From: Macrococcus epidermidis
GTDB taxonomy: Bacteria; Bacillota; Bacilli; Staphylococcales; Staphylococcaceae
Direction: 5' to 3'
DNA length: 64,000 nt
Assembly: GCF_003259695.1 (NCBI RefSeq)
Contig: NZ_PZJH01000001.1
Span: 682,001-746,000 of the forward strand
Part shown: piece by piece, positions 35,664-44,931 of the stretch
How the letters are laid out: every line of letters starts with the position of its first letter
How positions within the stretch are numbered: the first letter of the stretch is position 1
Made by a program: the position numbers and the translations under genes
Notes under the pieces: generated by a model
Seen by the model: the letters and a program-made list of their open reading frames with translations, nothing else
Database searches by the model: none
Told to the model about the DNA's origin: nothing

Positions 35664-37379
35664 ATGATATTAAAGTTTACGAAGCCATATTCAGGTTATA
35701 TCATCTTTGCTTTAATCCTGATGTTACTGGAACTAGCTGTTGAGTTAAGTTTGCCTGTCATCTTATCCCAGATTATCAATGAAGGGATATTAAAGAATGA
35801 TTTGAATCAAACGTTCTTTTATTTAGGTCTTTTACTTGTAATGAGTATTGTAGCATTTATTTGTGGTATCATTAATTCATTTGTGGCAAGTCATGTATGT
35901 CATGGGTTTTCATTTGACTTAAGAGAAGCTTTGTTTCAGCATATTCAAAAGTTTTCTTTAGCAACACTTGAGCAATTTAGTACTTCGAGTATTATAACTC
36001 GTCTTACAAGTGATGTGATTGCATGTGAAATGGTGCTATTCATGAGTTTAAGAATTATGTTACGCGCACCATTACTCGTCATCGGTAGTATTATTATGAG
36101 TTTTATGGTTGCCCCTCATTTAGCAATTTACTTACTTATAGGAAGTCCGATTATCTTTATCTTTTTATACATATCAGCAAGAAGTGGCATGAAACTCTTT
36201 AAACGTGTTCAAAAAGAGCTGGACGGTGTCAATCGTACCATTCAACAGAATTTATCTTCAGTAAGAATGATCCGTGCAAATTTAAGTGGAGCATACGAAA
36301 CTTCAAAATTTGAAAACACTTCATCATTACTAAAGAATGACACTGTTAAAGCACTTAAATTGATGGAACGCATTTTACCGTTCTTATTAATAGTTATGAA
36401 TATTGCACTTTTAATAGTGATTTATATGGGTGCAAAAGACGTTACGCAAAATGCGTTAAATGTTGGAGCACTTGTCGCTGTAATCAATTATGCATTGCGT
36501 ATGCAAGGCGGATTTTCAATGTTTGCTTTTATTATCATTGCTTTCTCACGTGCAAAAGCAAGTAGTGATCGTATGACTGAAGTCCTTGAAACTCCTGTTG
36601 ATGAAGATCTTTTAGAAACTAATATTCAGCCTCATGCTGGTGGCGCAAGTGTAGAGTTTATAGATGTAGACTTTAAATATCCTTTATCACATCGAAATGT
36701 ACTGGAGAATATCAATTTTAAAGTGAATGCCGGAGAAAAGTTTGTCGTTATGGGGGCGACAGGGTCAGGAAAATCTGCGATGTTAAGTTTAATCCCTAGA
36801 ATGTATGAACCAACAAAAGGTCAGATACGCATTGATGGAAAAGATATAAAAGAATATCAGGAAAGCTATTTAAGAGAAATGATTGGCTATGTTCCTCAGA
36901 AGAATACACTGTTTACAGGTACAGTATTCGACAATATTATATTTGGCAATCAACTGGCGAGCGAAAGTGAAGTGATGAGAGCAACTGAAATTGCACAAAT
37001 TCACGATAATATTATGGATTTTGATCAGCAGTATAAAACACGTGTTGGCCAGGAAGGTGTTAATTTATCTGGTGGCCAAAAGCAACGTATCGCAATAGCG
37101 CGTGCAATTATTCGTGAGCCGAATATTTTAATACTCGATGATTCGACTTCAGCTTTAGATATACATACAGAATCAAAACTATTTAATACTTTACAGCAAC
37201 TACCGATGACTCGTATTATCGTAAGTCAAAAAATTGAAACTGCAAAAACAGCTGATCATATTTTACTGCTTGATCAAGGTAAAGTAGTTGGCTTCGGAGA
37301 CCATGCAACTTTACTGAAGACATCGGAGCTGTATCAACAAATCAATGATTCTCAGGAAAGAGGTGAGGTAGGTGCCTAA
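35664..37379 (+). CDS. ABC exporter half-transporter with degenerate ATPase site
   Basis: About 571 residues: six membrane helices (to about 300) fused to an ATPase domain. Walker [10 protein letters not shown] and signature LSGGQKQR are good, but Walker B ends LILDDSTSALD (Asp in place of the catalytic Glu) and the switch His is Gln (IIVSQKIE). This is the inactive-site subunit of heterodimeric exporters such as TM287/288, LmrCD or YheHI. An ATG at 35640 is in frame, but its product would encode the GAGGGTGGG ribosome-binding site, so 35664 is preferred. Overlaps its partner by 8 bp. Substrate unknown; multidrug efflux is possible. Confidence 0.88.
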   Translation: MILKFTKPYSGYIIFALILMLLELAVELSLPVILSQIINEGILKNDLNQTFFYLGLLLVMSIVAFICGIINSFVASHVCHGFSFDLREALFQHIQKFSLATLEQFSTSSIITRLTSDVIACEMVLFMSLRIMLRAPLLVIGSIIMSFMVAPHLAIYLLIGSPIIFIFLYISARSGMKLFKRVQKELDGVNRTIQQNLSSVRMIRANLSGAYETSKFENTSSLLKNDTVKALKLMERILPFLLIVMNIALLIVIYMGAKDVTQNALNVGALVAVINYALRMQGGFSMFAFIIIAFSRAKASSDRMTEVLETPVDEDLLETNIQPHAGGASVEFIDVDFKYPLSHRNVLENINFKVNAGEKFVVMGATGSGKSAMLSLIPRMYEPTKGQIRIDGKDIKEYQESYLREMIGYVPQKNTLFTGTVFDNIIFGNQLASESEVMRATEIAQIHDNIMDFDQQYKTRVGQEGVNLSGGQKQRIAIARAIIREPNILILDDSTSALDIHTESKLFNTLQQLPMTRIIVSQKIETAKTADHILLLDQGKVVGFGDHATLLKTSELYQQINDSQERGEVGA

Positions 37380-39222
37380 ATCAATTCTGGGACATGAATT
37401 TATATTAACGAAAGAAGATTTAAGGAAGAAAAAACAAAAAACTGATCAACGAGGGAACACAATACCGAATGCGAAGAACTGGCAATATTCAATGAAGAGA
37501 ATATGGCAGTTGATGGATGATGCACATTTTAAACTATTTGTCGTAATTATGTGTGTGATTATTTCCTCCTTATTAGGATTGCTTGGGCCATATATGATTG
37601 GTAAAATTATTGATCATAAAATCATTCCAAAAAAGTTTGATGGTCTGACACAGGATTTGTGGATTTTACTTATCATATTTATATTATTATCTGTAACATC
37701 ATATATTGCAGCAATTATCATGGTCACAATCGCGCAGGATACTGTATATAAACTAAGAATGCAATTATTTTCACATATGCAGAAGTTACCGATACCTTTC
37801 TTCGATAAACGACAACATGGTGAACTGATGAGCCGTATGACAAATGATATTGATACAATATCACAAGTATTAAATTCATCATTTATACAGTTTACATCAT
37901 CTGTTATCACAATCATTGGAACGATTATCGTGATGCTGATGTTGTCACCATTACTCACATTACTGACGATGATTATTATTCCGCTGATGTTTATTGCGAT
38001 GCAGTGGATTACAAGAAGAACTGGACCACTTTATAAACGCAGACAAAAAGCAATTGGGGAAATGAATGGTTATATTGAAGAAATTATTTCAGGACAAGTT
38101 GTTGTAAAAGTATTCTCACAGGAACAAGAAGTCATTAGTGGATTTAATGAAAAAAATAGCAATGTACGTGACAATAGTTTCTGGTCTGTGACGTATTCTG
38201 GTTTCATTCCGAAAGTGATGAACTTATTTAATAATATCTCATTTGCAATAGTTGCCGGTATCGGTGGTATTTTAGCGTTAAAAGGATACGGTATAACAGT
38301 TGGAACAATCGTTATATTTGCAGAATATGCACGTCAATTTACGCGACCATTAAATGATCTAGCAAACCAGTTTAATACAGTGTTAAGTGCATTAAGTGGT
38401 GCTGAACGTGTATTTGAAATTATCGATACTGAAGAAGAAATAGACGTAGATAATGCGAATCGTAACCTTGAAATAAAAGGTGATATACTACTAGAAAATG
38501 TAGTATTCAAATATAATGAAGAACAGACGAAACCAACAATTAATAACGTATCATTTGAAGTGAAAACTGGTGAATCTTTAGCGCTTGTCGGAGCAACAGG
38601 TGCAGGAAAGACGACGATCATTCAACTGCTTGCCAGATTTTATGAAATACAAGGTGGCATTATAAAGATTGATGACATCGATATTAAAGATATACCAAAG
38701 TCAACCCTTCGTAACCAGATGGCATATGTATTACAGGATCCATTTATATTTGATGGGACGATAAGAGAAAATATTAAATATAAAAATCAGGACATTAGTG
38801 ATGAAGTGATGATTCAGGCTGCTAAAGATGCCAATGCATATGACTTTATTATGAGACTTGAACATGGATTTGATACAGAAATTACTTTTGAATCAACACA
38901 TCTATCACAAGGTGAGAAACAATTAATCAATATATCGCGTGCACTCGTATTAAATCCTAAAATACTTTTGCTCGATGAAGCAACAAGTAATATTGATACT
39001 GTAACTGAGATGAAGTTACAGGAAGCGATTGAAAAACTTATGCATGGAAGAACTAGTATTATCATTGCGCATCGATTAAATACAGTGAAAAAAGCAGATA
39101 AGATAGTCGTATTAAATCAAGGAGAAGTCATAGAAGCGGGTAAACAAAGTGATTTAATCGCATCACGTGGTGTGTACTATGACATGCTGAATTCAGATGA
39201 TGACCTTGAATTACTGGAATAA
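37372..39222 (+). CDS. ABC exporter half-transporter with canonical Walker B and switch His
   Basis: 616 residues: about 50 N-terminal cytosolic residues, six membrane helices, then the ATPase domain. Walker A GATGAGKTT, Walker B ILLLDEATSNID with catalytic Glu, switch His in IIIAHRLNT. Its signature is LSQGEKQ rather than LSGGQ, the usual complement to a degenerate partner. Together the two form one heterodimeric exporter in the membrane. Terminator follows. Confidence 0.9.
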   Translation: MPKSILGHEFILTKEDLRKKKQKTDQRGNTIPNAKNWQYSMKRIWQLMDDAHFKLFVVIMCVIISSLLGLLGPYMIGKIIDHKIIPKKFDGLTQDLWILLIIFILLSVTSYIAAIIMVTIAQDTVYKLRMQLFSHMQKLPIPFFDKRQHGELMSRMTNDIDTISQVLNSSFIQFTSSVITIIGTIIVMLMLSPLLTLLTMIIIPLMFIAMQWITRRTGPLYKRRQKAIGEMNGYIEEIISGQVVVKVFSQEQEVISGFNEKNSNVRDNSFWSVTYSGFIPKVMNLFNNISFAIVAGIGGILALKGYGITVGTIVIFAEYARQFTRPLNDLANQFNTVLSALSGAERVFEIIDTEEEIDVDNANRNLEIKGDILLENVVFKYNEEQTKPTINNVSFEVKTGESLALVGATGAGKTTIIQLLARFYEIQGGIIKIDDIDIKDIPKSTLRNQMAYVLQDPFIFDGTIRENIKYKNQDISDEVMIQAAKDANAYDFIMRLEHGFDTEITFESTHLSQGEKQLINISRALVLNPKILLLDEATSNIDTVTEMKLQEAIEKLMHGRTSIIIAHRLNTVKKADKIVVLNQGEVIEAGKQSDLIASRGVYYDMLNSDDDLELLE

Positions 39223-39234
39223 AATGTGAAATTT

Positions 39235-39270
39235 AGAACCGATAAACAATGGTTTATCGGTTCTTTTTCT
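39235..39270 (+). terminator. Terminator after the ABC exporter
   Basis: GAACCGATAAAC pairs perfectly with GTTTATCGGTTC around AATG, followed by TTTTT. Confidence 0.92.
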
Positions 39271-39357
39271 ATATAAAAATAGTTTGTAATAAACATAATA
39301 TACCTAATAAAAACAATAAAAATAATAAAAATAATTTATATTTGCGCACTAAATCAC

Positions 39358-39386
39358 TTTACAAAATCGTATATACTGTGTATATT
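39358..39386 (+). promoter_or_regulatory. Promoter of the YtrA-type operon
   Basis: TTTACA (39358-39363), 17 bp, TATATT (39381-39386); the -10 lies within the palindromic operator. Confidence 0.6.
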
Positions 39387-39399
39387 GTATATATACAGT
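39375..39399. promoter_or_regulatory. Palindromic operator for the YtrA-type repressor
   Basis: ACTGTGTATAT and ATATATACAGT are inverted copies (10 of 11 matching) with 3 bp between. It overlaps the -10 box and lies 24 bp before the regulator's start, so autorepression is likely. Confidence 0.7.
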
Positions 39400-39422
39400 A
39401 TAACGTTAAAGAAGGTGACATA

Positions 39423-39794
39423 TTGAACATTCATTTTGATCCAAAAAGTGATTTACCAATTTATGAACAATTAAAATCTGAAATTATTCGGCTGATTATG
39501 TCAAAGGAATTAAAAGAAGGAGAATCTTTAATGTCGATGCGTGCACTTGCAAAGATGCTGGGCATTAGTGTTATTACGACGAAGAGAGCGTATAAAGATT
39601 TAGAAGATTTAGGATATCTATATACAATACCTGGTAAAGGAACATTTGTCTCAGAAGGAAATATCGCAATGATCGAAGAACAATCCAATAAAGAATTAGA
39701 AAAAATGATCATTAGTGCAATACAACTTGCAAAACAACTAAACTTCGATAAAACAGATTTTATAGATTTGTCAAAAGACTTATGGGAGGAATAA
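39423..39794 (+). CDS. GntR family regulator, YtrA type
   Basis: 123 residues from the TTG at 39423 behind GAAGGTGAC; the longer open frame would run across the promoter and operator. Winged helix DLPIYEQLKSEIIRLIMSKE with EGESLMSMRALAKMLGISVI, and a very short C-terminal dimerisation helix, as in YtrA. Such proteins repress the ABC transporter operon they head and often respond to cell-wall-active antibiotics. The ATPase gene starts 2 bp after the stop. Confidence 0.88.
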   Translation: MNIHFDPKSDLPIYEQLKSEIIRLIMSKELKEGESLMSMRALAKMLGISVITTKRAYKDLEDLGYLYTIPGKGTFVSEGNIAMIEEQSNKELEKMIISAIQLAKQLNFDKTDFIDLSKDLWEE

Positions 39795-39796
39795 AC

Positions 39797-40699
39797 ATGA
39801 CAAAGCATGTAATCGAAATTTCTAATTTAAAGTTTAAACAAAATAAATTTGTACTAGATATACCAAGTCTTCATATACCAATGGGCTACATTACAGGACT
39901 TATCGGTGAAAACGGTGCAGGGAAAACGACGCTTATCTATCAACTATTAAATCTTACTACACCAGATAGTGGAGAAATAAAGATATTTGATCAAACTTAT
40001 TATGAAGATAGAGCAGGGATACTTTCAGAAATAGGTATTGTATTCAGTGAAAACCACTTTCCTGAGTGGATGAATGCAAAAAAACTGGAAACGATTATGA
40101 AGATGTATTTTGAGCATTGGGACAGCAGTGCATACTATAACTATTTAGACCGCTTCGAAGTACCTGTTAAAACTAAGATTAAACATTTATCACAAGGGAT
40201 GAAGGTGAAACTCAGTTTAGCAACTGCACTCAGTCATCAAGCTAAGTTGCTTATCTTAGATGAACCAACATCAAATCTTGATCCGACGTTTAGAGTGGAA
40301 TTATTAAAGATATTTCAGGATTTAATGCTCGATGAAGAAATGACGATATTATTTTCGACGCATATCACGTCTGACCTTGAATCAATTGCAGATTATATTG
40401 CATATATTGAAAAAGGAAAACTACTAATGATGGATGAAAAAGATGTGATATTAGATGATTATAAAATTGTAAGAGGACCAGCATATATATTAGATGATGA
40501 GATTAATGGATTATTGATCGGAACAGAATATTTTGAAGATAGCTTTACAGCATTAACAAAAGAAGCTCAGGCAATGGAAGAATTATTTGGTAATGAAGTA
40601 TCAATTCGAAAAGTAAATATCGATGAGCTGATGTACTTTAAGAAAAGGGAGCGTGTGCATCATGATCAATCAGTTGAAGTTGTTAATAGTGTTCAATAG
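39797..40699 (+). CDS. ABC transporter ATPase (YtrB/BcrA-like)
   Basis: 300 residues from the ATG at 39797 (GGGAGGAATAAAC before it). Walker A GENGAGKTT, signature LSQGMKVKLS, Walker B LLILDEPTSNLDP, switch His in FSTHITSDLES. The C-terminal 90 residues are the regulatory tail typical of this export-type ATPase family. Second gene of the YtrA-type operon; overlaps the next gene by 38 bp. Confidence 0.9.
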   Translation: MTKHVIEISNLKFKQNKFVLDIPSLHIPMGYITGLIGENGAGKTTLIYQLLNLTTPDSGEIKIFDQTYYEDRAGILSEIGIVFSENHFPEWMNAKKLETIMKMYFEHWDSSAYYNYLDRFEVPVKTKIKHLSQGMKVKLSLATALSHQAKLLILDEPTSNLDPTFRVELLKIFQDLMLDEEMTILFSTHITSDLESIADYIAYIEKGKLLMMDEKDVILDDYKIVRGPAYILDDEINGLLIGTEYFEDSFTALTKEAQAMEELFGNEVSIRKVNIDELMYFKKRERVHHDQSVEVVNSVQ

Positions 40700-41315
40700 A
40701 TACAAATGGGTGTATGCAGGATTATTTATAGCTACGATTGCATTCGATATATTTCTTTTTGTAATAAGAAATGATGAAGTCTCTGCATTTTCACCTTATA
40801 ATATGACTTTTTATATTATGTTAATGTTTGCATTAAGTGTATTTAGATATAGTATTAATAGTACACGATCTAGAGAAATATACTACCTTCAAAACATTGA
40901 AAAAAAGAAATTAATAATCAACGAATGGAGACTCATTTTAATTTTTAATTTAATTAGTTTTTTGTTTTGGTCATTAGAATTAATACTTTCTAAAATGACG
41001 ATTTCAATGTTGCCTTTATTGTACGTTTACAGTATTTCAATTGTATTAAATGCATTAATCATTTTTTGCTACTACATGAATAATAAATATTATCACAAAG
41101 TGATTAAAGCAATATTTCCTTTATTATATATAGGAATTATTTTCATCTTTACGAATTTACAATTCGATTATGTAAAAAATAATGATATTGTTAAACAACC
41201 GTTATTTAGTATTTTACCTTTTATTACGTTAATTCTATCCTATATTATAGGTAAATTATTTATTCAAAACACGATTAAAAAGTCACATTCAAAACATCTA
41301 TTATGGAGTGATTAA
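40662..41315 (+). CDS. ABC transporter membrane subunit (first)
   Basis: 217 residues with about six hydrophobic segments, starting MINQLKLLIVFNRYKWVYAG. The ATG at 40662 follows AAAAGGGAG at about 10 bp. AT-rich and without recognised signature beyond its topology; its role is inferred from the operon. It overlaps the ATPase gene and is followed after one base by a second permease. Confidence 0.75.
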   Translation: MINQLKLLIVFNRYKWVYAGLFIATIAFDIFLFVIRNDEVSAFSPYNMTFYIMLMFALSVFRYSINSTRSREIYYLQNIEKKKLIINEWRLILIFNLISFLFWSLELILSKMTISMLPLLYVYSISIVLNALIIFCYYMNNKYYHKVIKAIFPLLYIGIIFIFTNLQFDYVKNNDIVKQPLFSILPFITLILSYIIGKLFIQNTIKKSHSKHLLWSD

Positions 41316-41316
41316 T

Positions 41317-41976
41317 ATGAAAAAGACTTTAGTAACAGATATTAAATTGTTAAGATATTTACCTTTAATTATGCTTGGTTTATCTATATTAACTATAGTG
41401 CTGAAGATTTTTGTAGGTAACGATTCATTTACTAAATTAGATCAAAATACTTTAACTTTTAATATTTCTGATACAGTATTTATATTTCTTATTACATGTG
41501 TATTTTATATACTTACACAGAAATATAATAGTTTAAGAAAATATAATTTAACAGCATGGTACGATAGTTTACCAGTTTCTATAAAGGATATACATTTTTC
41601 AAATTTCATACTGGTGATTGTGCCTCATATATTGTTATTTATTTTTACCTGTTTATATTATGCGATTAATGATGATTTCTTTAAATTTCACGGTATTATG
41701 CTGATGTACGGTATAAGTCTTATCATGAATGGATTAATGTTAATATTCGGTATTAAAAATCCACTTTCTTATGTGATATTAGCAAGTGTCGGTGGCGCAT
41801 TTCTTTTATTCGCATTTAGCTTCCATTACTTATTAGTAATGAATGATTTCAATATGCATCTAAATCTGAGTGATAATAAGTACTGGCACTTTTACTTATA
41901 TCAAATGCCGTATATCGTAACTGCTATCGGGATTATCATTTGTATTTTGTCATTATTTAAATATAGAAAGCATTAA
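41317..41976 (+). CDS. ABC transporter membrane subunit (second)
   Basis: 219 residues with about six hydrophobic segments, starting MKKTLVTDIKLLRYLPLIML. The ATG at 41317 has GGAG at 41305-41308; a GTG at 41308 overlaps that site. Probably pairs with the preceding membrane protein and the ATPase as one exporter, under the YtrA-type repressor. A terminator follows directly. Confidence 0.75.
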   Translation: MKKTLVTDIKLLRYLPLIMLGLSILTIVLKIFVGNDSFTKLDQNTLTFNISDTVFIFLITCVFYILTQKYNSLRKYNLTAWYDSLPVSIKDIHFSNFILVIVPHILLFIFTCLYYAINDDFFKFHGIMLMYGISLIMNGLMLIFGIKNPLSYVILASVGGAFLLFAFSFHYLLVMNDFNMHLNLSDNKYWHFYLYQMPYIVTAIGIIICILSLFKYRKH

Positions 41977-42006
41977 GACACTTCAATCAAGAAGTGTCTT
42001 TTTTAG
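41975..42006 (+). terminator. Terminator of the YtrA-type operon
   Basis: AAGACACTTC pairs with GAAGTGTCTT around AATCAA, followed by TTTT. Confidence 0.9.
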
Positions 42007-42092
42007 TGATAAATATTGTCCACGTTATATTTTTATTTATTGCATGAATTTGATAAATTTAAAATAGGATATTATTACAATTGGAGTCTATT

Positions 42093-42527
42093 ATGACAAC
42101 TGTTGATATTTCTACAATTACTAAAAATCGCTATAACAGACTTATCAATTTAATGGAATCGGAAATTATGAATACGAATTATTATTACTTGGGTTCAAAG
42201 GAGGATATTGATCCATTTCTACTAAAAGGTATTCATTCATATATAAATTTAATCTATATCAGGCGATGTATGAACAGATAACAAGGATGAAAGATGAACG
42301 ACCGCTTACGTCTCAAGATGCAATGAATTATTGTTATGACAGCTTATATCCATGAATATCCATATGGCATTTCAATGGCGATGATGAATGGAATGTATTT
42401 TGAAGGTTTAGATTATGACACTGAACGAAATTTAAAGCGTATGTATTTCGATAATCCAGGTTCAAACACATTAAAGAGAGTCAATGAGATAACAGATCAA
42501 TTTATGGAACAATATGCGATACAATAA
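42093..42527 (+). pseudogene. Small gene broken by two compensating frameshifts
   Basis: Reading frames join only if two small changes are undone. The first frame, from the ATG at 42093 behind TTGGAGTC, runs to about 42239 and then hits a stop at 42281. The middle (FNLYQAMYEQITRMKDERPL onward) continues in another frame from about 42242, consistent with a 2-bp AT slip in TCATATATAAA. Around 42343 one extra base restores the original frame, which carries on as YIHEYPYGISMAMMNGMYFE to the stop at 42527. Repaired, it would be about 143 residues, soluble and unrecognised. Either a recent pseudogene or two sequencing errors. Confidence 0.7.
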
Positions 42528-42551
42528 AAAAAAGCGCTTCGGCGCTTTTTT
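42528..42551. terminator. Bidirectional terminator
   Basis: AAAAAAGCGC pairs with GCGCTTTTTT around a TTCG tetraloop. It serves both the broken gene and the converging zinc-ribbon gene. Confidence 0.9.
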
Positions 42552-42756
42552 AACTGAAGAAAAGATCGATAATATTTGCTGTACTGTTACCCTTATCTTT
42601 ATAGAACTCTGTATAACCACAATTGTTACATGAGATTGCAACAAAGTTATTATGTTCAATGTCAAATATTTTTGATAAACCAGAACCTGCCATCGAAACA
42701 TTCTTAACTGTAGTTTCTTTCGTTCCGCATTTTACGCACCCATCAGCTCTTTCCAA
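42550..42756 (-). CDS. Small zinc-ribbon protein
   Basis: About 68 residues. Two CxxC knuckles (CVKCG near the N terminus and CNNCGYTEFY near residue 50) make one zinc ribbon, as in the small bacterial nucleic-acid-binding-like proteins conserved in Firmicutes. The start is judged to be the TTG at 42756, 7 bp after AAAGGAG; a GTG nine bases further upstream overlaps that site. Monocistronic, divergent from miaB. Function unknown. Confidence 0.78.
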   Translation of the reverse strand: MERADGCVKCGTKETTVKNVSMAGSGLSKIFDIEHNNFVAISCNNCGYTEFYKDKGNSTANIIDLFFS

Positions 42757-42842
42757 ACTACTCACTCCTTTAAATAATGATACTTCTTATTATATGCTAT
42801 ATATTTCCATTTTGAAAATGATAACTGTAAAGTAAAAATACT

Positions 42843-42871
42843 TTGAAAAAGAGACTTTAAAAAGTTATACT
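42843..42871 (+). promoter_or_regulatory. miaB promoter
   Basis: TTGAAA (42843-42848), 17 bp, TATACT (42866-42871), about 38 bp before miaB. Confidence 0.75.
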
Positions 42872-42908
42872 ATATGAATGATTAAGTTGAAAATGGGGTT
42901 ATTATGAA

Positions 42909-44441
42909 ATGAATGAAGAAAGCAGATTAGATGCTTCTCAAGTGCGTGGTAAGACCGCACCAGAGAAAGATTACAGTAAATATTTCGAAAAAGTTTACCA
43001 GCCGCCAAGTTTGAAAGATGCAAAAAAACGTGGTAAAGAAACTGTCGAGCATCATGCATTTACAATTGATGATAAATATAAAGGATTAGGGCGTGGTCGT
43101 AAATTCTTTATCCGTACCTACGGTTGTCAGATGAACGAGCATGATACAGAAGTAATGGCAGGAATATTTGAAGCGTTAGAATATACAGCTACAAACGATG
43201 TGAATGAAGCAGATGTTATTTTATTAAACACGTGTGCAATTCGTGAAAATGCCGAGAACAAAGTATTTGGTGAAATAGGTAATTTAAAACATATTAAACT
43301 TGCCAAGCCAGAAGTATTAATTGGTGTCTGTGGATGTATGTCTCAGGAAGAATCAGTTGTCAATAAAATAATGAAATCATATCAAAATGTTGATATGATT
43401 TTTGGTACGCATAATATTCACCGCTTACCAGCCATTTTAGATGAAGCATACATGTCTAAAGCGATGGTCGTTGAAGTATGGTCTAAAGAAGGGGATGTAA
43501 TTGAGAACCTTCCTAAGGTCCGTATGGGTGAAACGAAAGCATGGGTTAATATTATGTACGGTTGTGATAAATTCTGTACGTACTGTATCGTACCATTTAC
43601 ACGAGGTAAAGAGCGTAGCCGTCTTCCAGAAGAGATTATTGCTGAAGTAAGAGATTTAGCACGTCGTGGTTATAAAGAGATTTGTTTACTTGGACAGAAT
43701 GTTAATGCTTATGGAAAAGATATTGAAGGATTAAATTACGGATTAGGTGATTTAATGGCTGATATTCAGAAGATTGATATTCCACGTGTAAGGTTTATGA
43801 CGAGTCATCCGTGGGACTTTGATGATCGTTTAATTGAAGTATTAGCACAAGGTGGCAATATCGTCCCACATATCCATTTACCAGTTCAAAGCGGTAATAA
43901 TGAAGTGTTGAAAATTATGGGTCGAAAATATACACGCGAAAGTTATTTAGCGTTAGTTGATAAAATTAAAACTGCTATTCCTGATGTTGCATTAACAACT
44001 GATATTATTGTCGGTTATCCGAATGAGACTGAAGAACAGTTTTTAGATACAATAGACTTATATGAACGCGTTGGATTTGAACACGCATATACTTATCTAT
44101 ATTCACCACGTGAAGGTACGCCAGCTGCAAAAATGAAAGATAACGTATCAACTGAAGATAAGAAAGATCGTTTAAGACGCTTAAATAAAGTTGTTGAACA
44201 CCATACAGAAAGTGCATTAAAGCAATATCAGGATCAGGAAGTTGTTGTCTTATGTGAAGGACCTTCAAAGAAGAATGAAGCTATTCTTGCTGGTTACACG
44301 GATAAAAGTAAGTTAGTGAACTTCCCTGGACCAAGCGAAGCGATCGGTAAATTAGTTAAAGTAAGAATTACTGAAACGATGCGATATTCATTAAACGGAG
44401 AATTAGTAGAAATATTAGAACCAGTTGAGGTGGAAAATTAA
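42909..44441 (+). CDS. miaB: tRNA-2-methylthio-N6-dimethylallyladenosine synthase
   Basis: Radical-SAM methylthiotransferase that modifies A37 of tRNAs after MiaA. 510 residues: N-terminal UPF0004 domain (about 66-180, [15 protein letters not shown]), radical SAM core with C219, C223, C226 (CDKFCTYC), and a C-terminal TRAM domain. The extended N terminus of about 65 residues is usual in Firmicutes. The ATG at 42909 is preceded by a two-codon ATGAAATGA overlapping it. ricA overlaps its stop by one base. Confidence 0.95.
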   Translation: MNEESRLDASQVRGKTAPEKDYSKYFEKVYQPPSLKDAKKRGKETVEHHAFTIDDKYKGLGRGRKFFIRTYGCQMNEHDTEVMAGIFEALEYTATNDVNEADVILLNTCAIRENAENKVFGEIGNLKHIKLAKPEVLIGVCGCMSQEESVVNKIMKSYQNVDMIFGTHNIHRLPAILDEAYMSKAMVVEVWSKEGDVIENLPKVRMGETKAWVNIMYGCDKFCTYCIVPFTRGKERSRLPEEIIAEVRDLARRGYKEICLLGQNVNAYGKDIEGLNYGLGDLMADIQKIDIPRVRFMTSHPWDFDDRLIEVLAQGGNIVPHIHLPVQSGNNEVLKIMGRKYTRESYLALVDKIKTAIPDVALTTDIIVGYPNETEEQFLDTIDLYERVGFEHAYTYLYSPREGTPAAKMKDNVSTEDKKDRLRRLNKVVEHHTESALKQYQDQEVVVLCEGPSKKNEAILAGYTDKSKLVNFPGPSEAIGKLVKVRITETMRYSLNGELVEILEPVEVEN

Positions 44442-44866
44442 TGTATACAAATGATGAGATATTAGCAAAAGCAAAAGAATTAGGTAAGATGATGGCAGAA
44501 ACAGAAGCGGTAGATTTCTTTAAACGTGCTGAAGCACAAATTCATGAAAATCAAAATGTTCGTGAAAAAATGGCATCATTAAAATCTTTACAAAAACAAG
44601 CGGTTAACTTCCAGAATTATGGTAAAGAAAAAGCATTAGGTATGGTAGAAGAGAAGATTGCGAATGTTGAAGCTGAACTTGATGAAATGCCGATTGTGGA
44701 TCAATTTAAAGAGGCACAAGGTGAAGTCAATGCATTACTTCAAATGGTATCTCATGCAATTAGTCAAACTGTAACGGATGAAATCATTGTTTCAACGGGT
44801 GGCGATTTATTATCTGGTGAAACGGGTGCAGCTGCAGCGAATAGCACTCCAGGTAAATGTAGTTAA
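44441..44866 (+). CDS. ricA: RicA (YmcA), regulator of RNase Y
   Basis: 141 residues, YlbF/YmcA helical domain (about 1-115, LGKMMAETEAVDFFKRAEAQ) and a low-complexity tail ending in a Cys. In Bacillus RicA forms the Y-complex with RicF and RicT, which steers RNase Y cleavage of mRNAs and controls competence and biofilm. Starts at TAATG on the miaB stop. rny is in the same window. Confidence 0.85.
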   Translation: MYTNDEILAKAKELGKMMAETEAVDFFKRAEAQIHENQNVREKMASLKSLQKQAVNFQNYGKEKALGMVEEKIANVEAELDEMPIVDQFKEAQGEVNALLQMVSHAISQTVTDEIIVSTGGDLLSGETGAAAANSTPGKCS

Positions 44867-44880
44867 TTTTATAAAATGTA

Positions 44881-44916
44881 AATAATGTCGGTTCTTTTGA
44901 ATCGGCATTATTTTAT
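44881..44916 (+). terminator. Terminator after ricA
   Basis: AATAATGTCGGTTC pairs over 14 positions with GAATCGGCATTATT (two G-U) around TTTT, followed by TTATT. Confidence 0.82.
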
Positions 44917-44931
44917 TAAATAGGAGGATAT

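Noticed and set aside
42904-42912. Two-codon upstream reading frame overlapping miaB
   Set aside because: ATGAAATGA is visible, but such short overlaps occur by chance in AT-rich starts; no further support.
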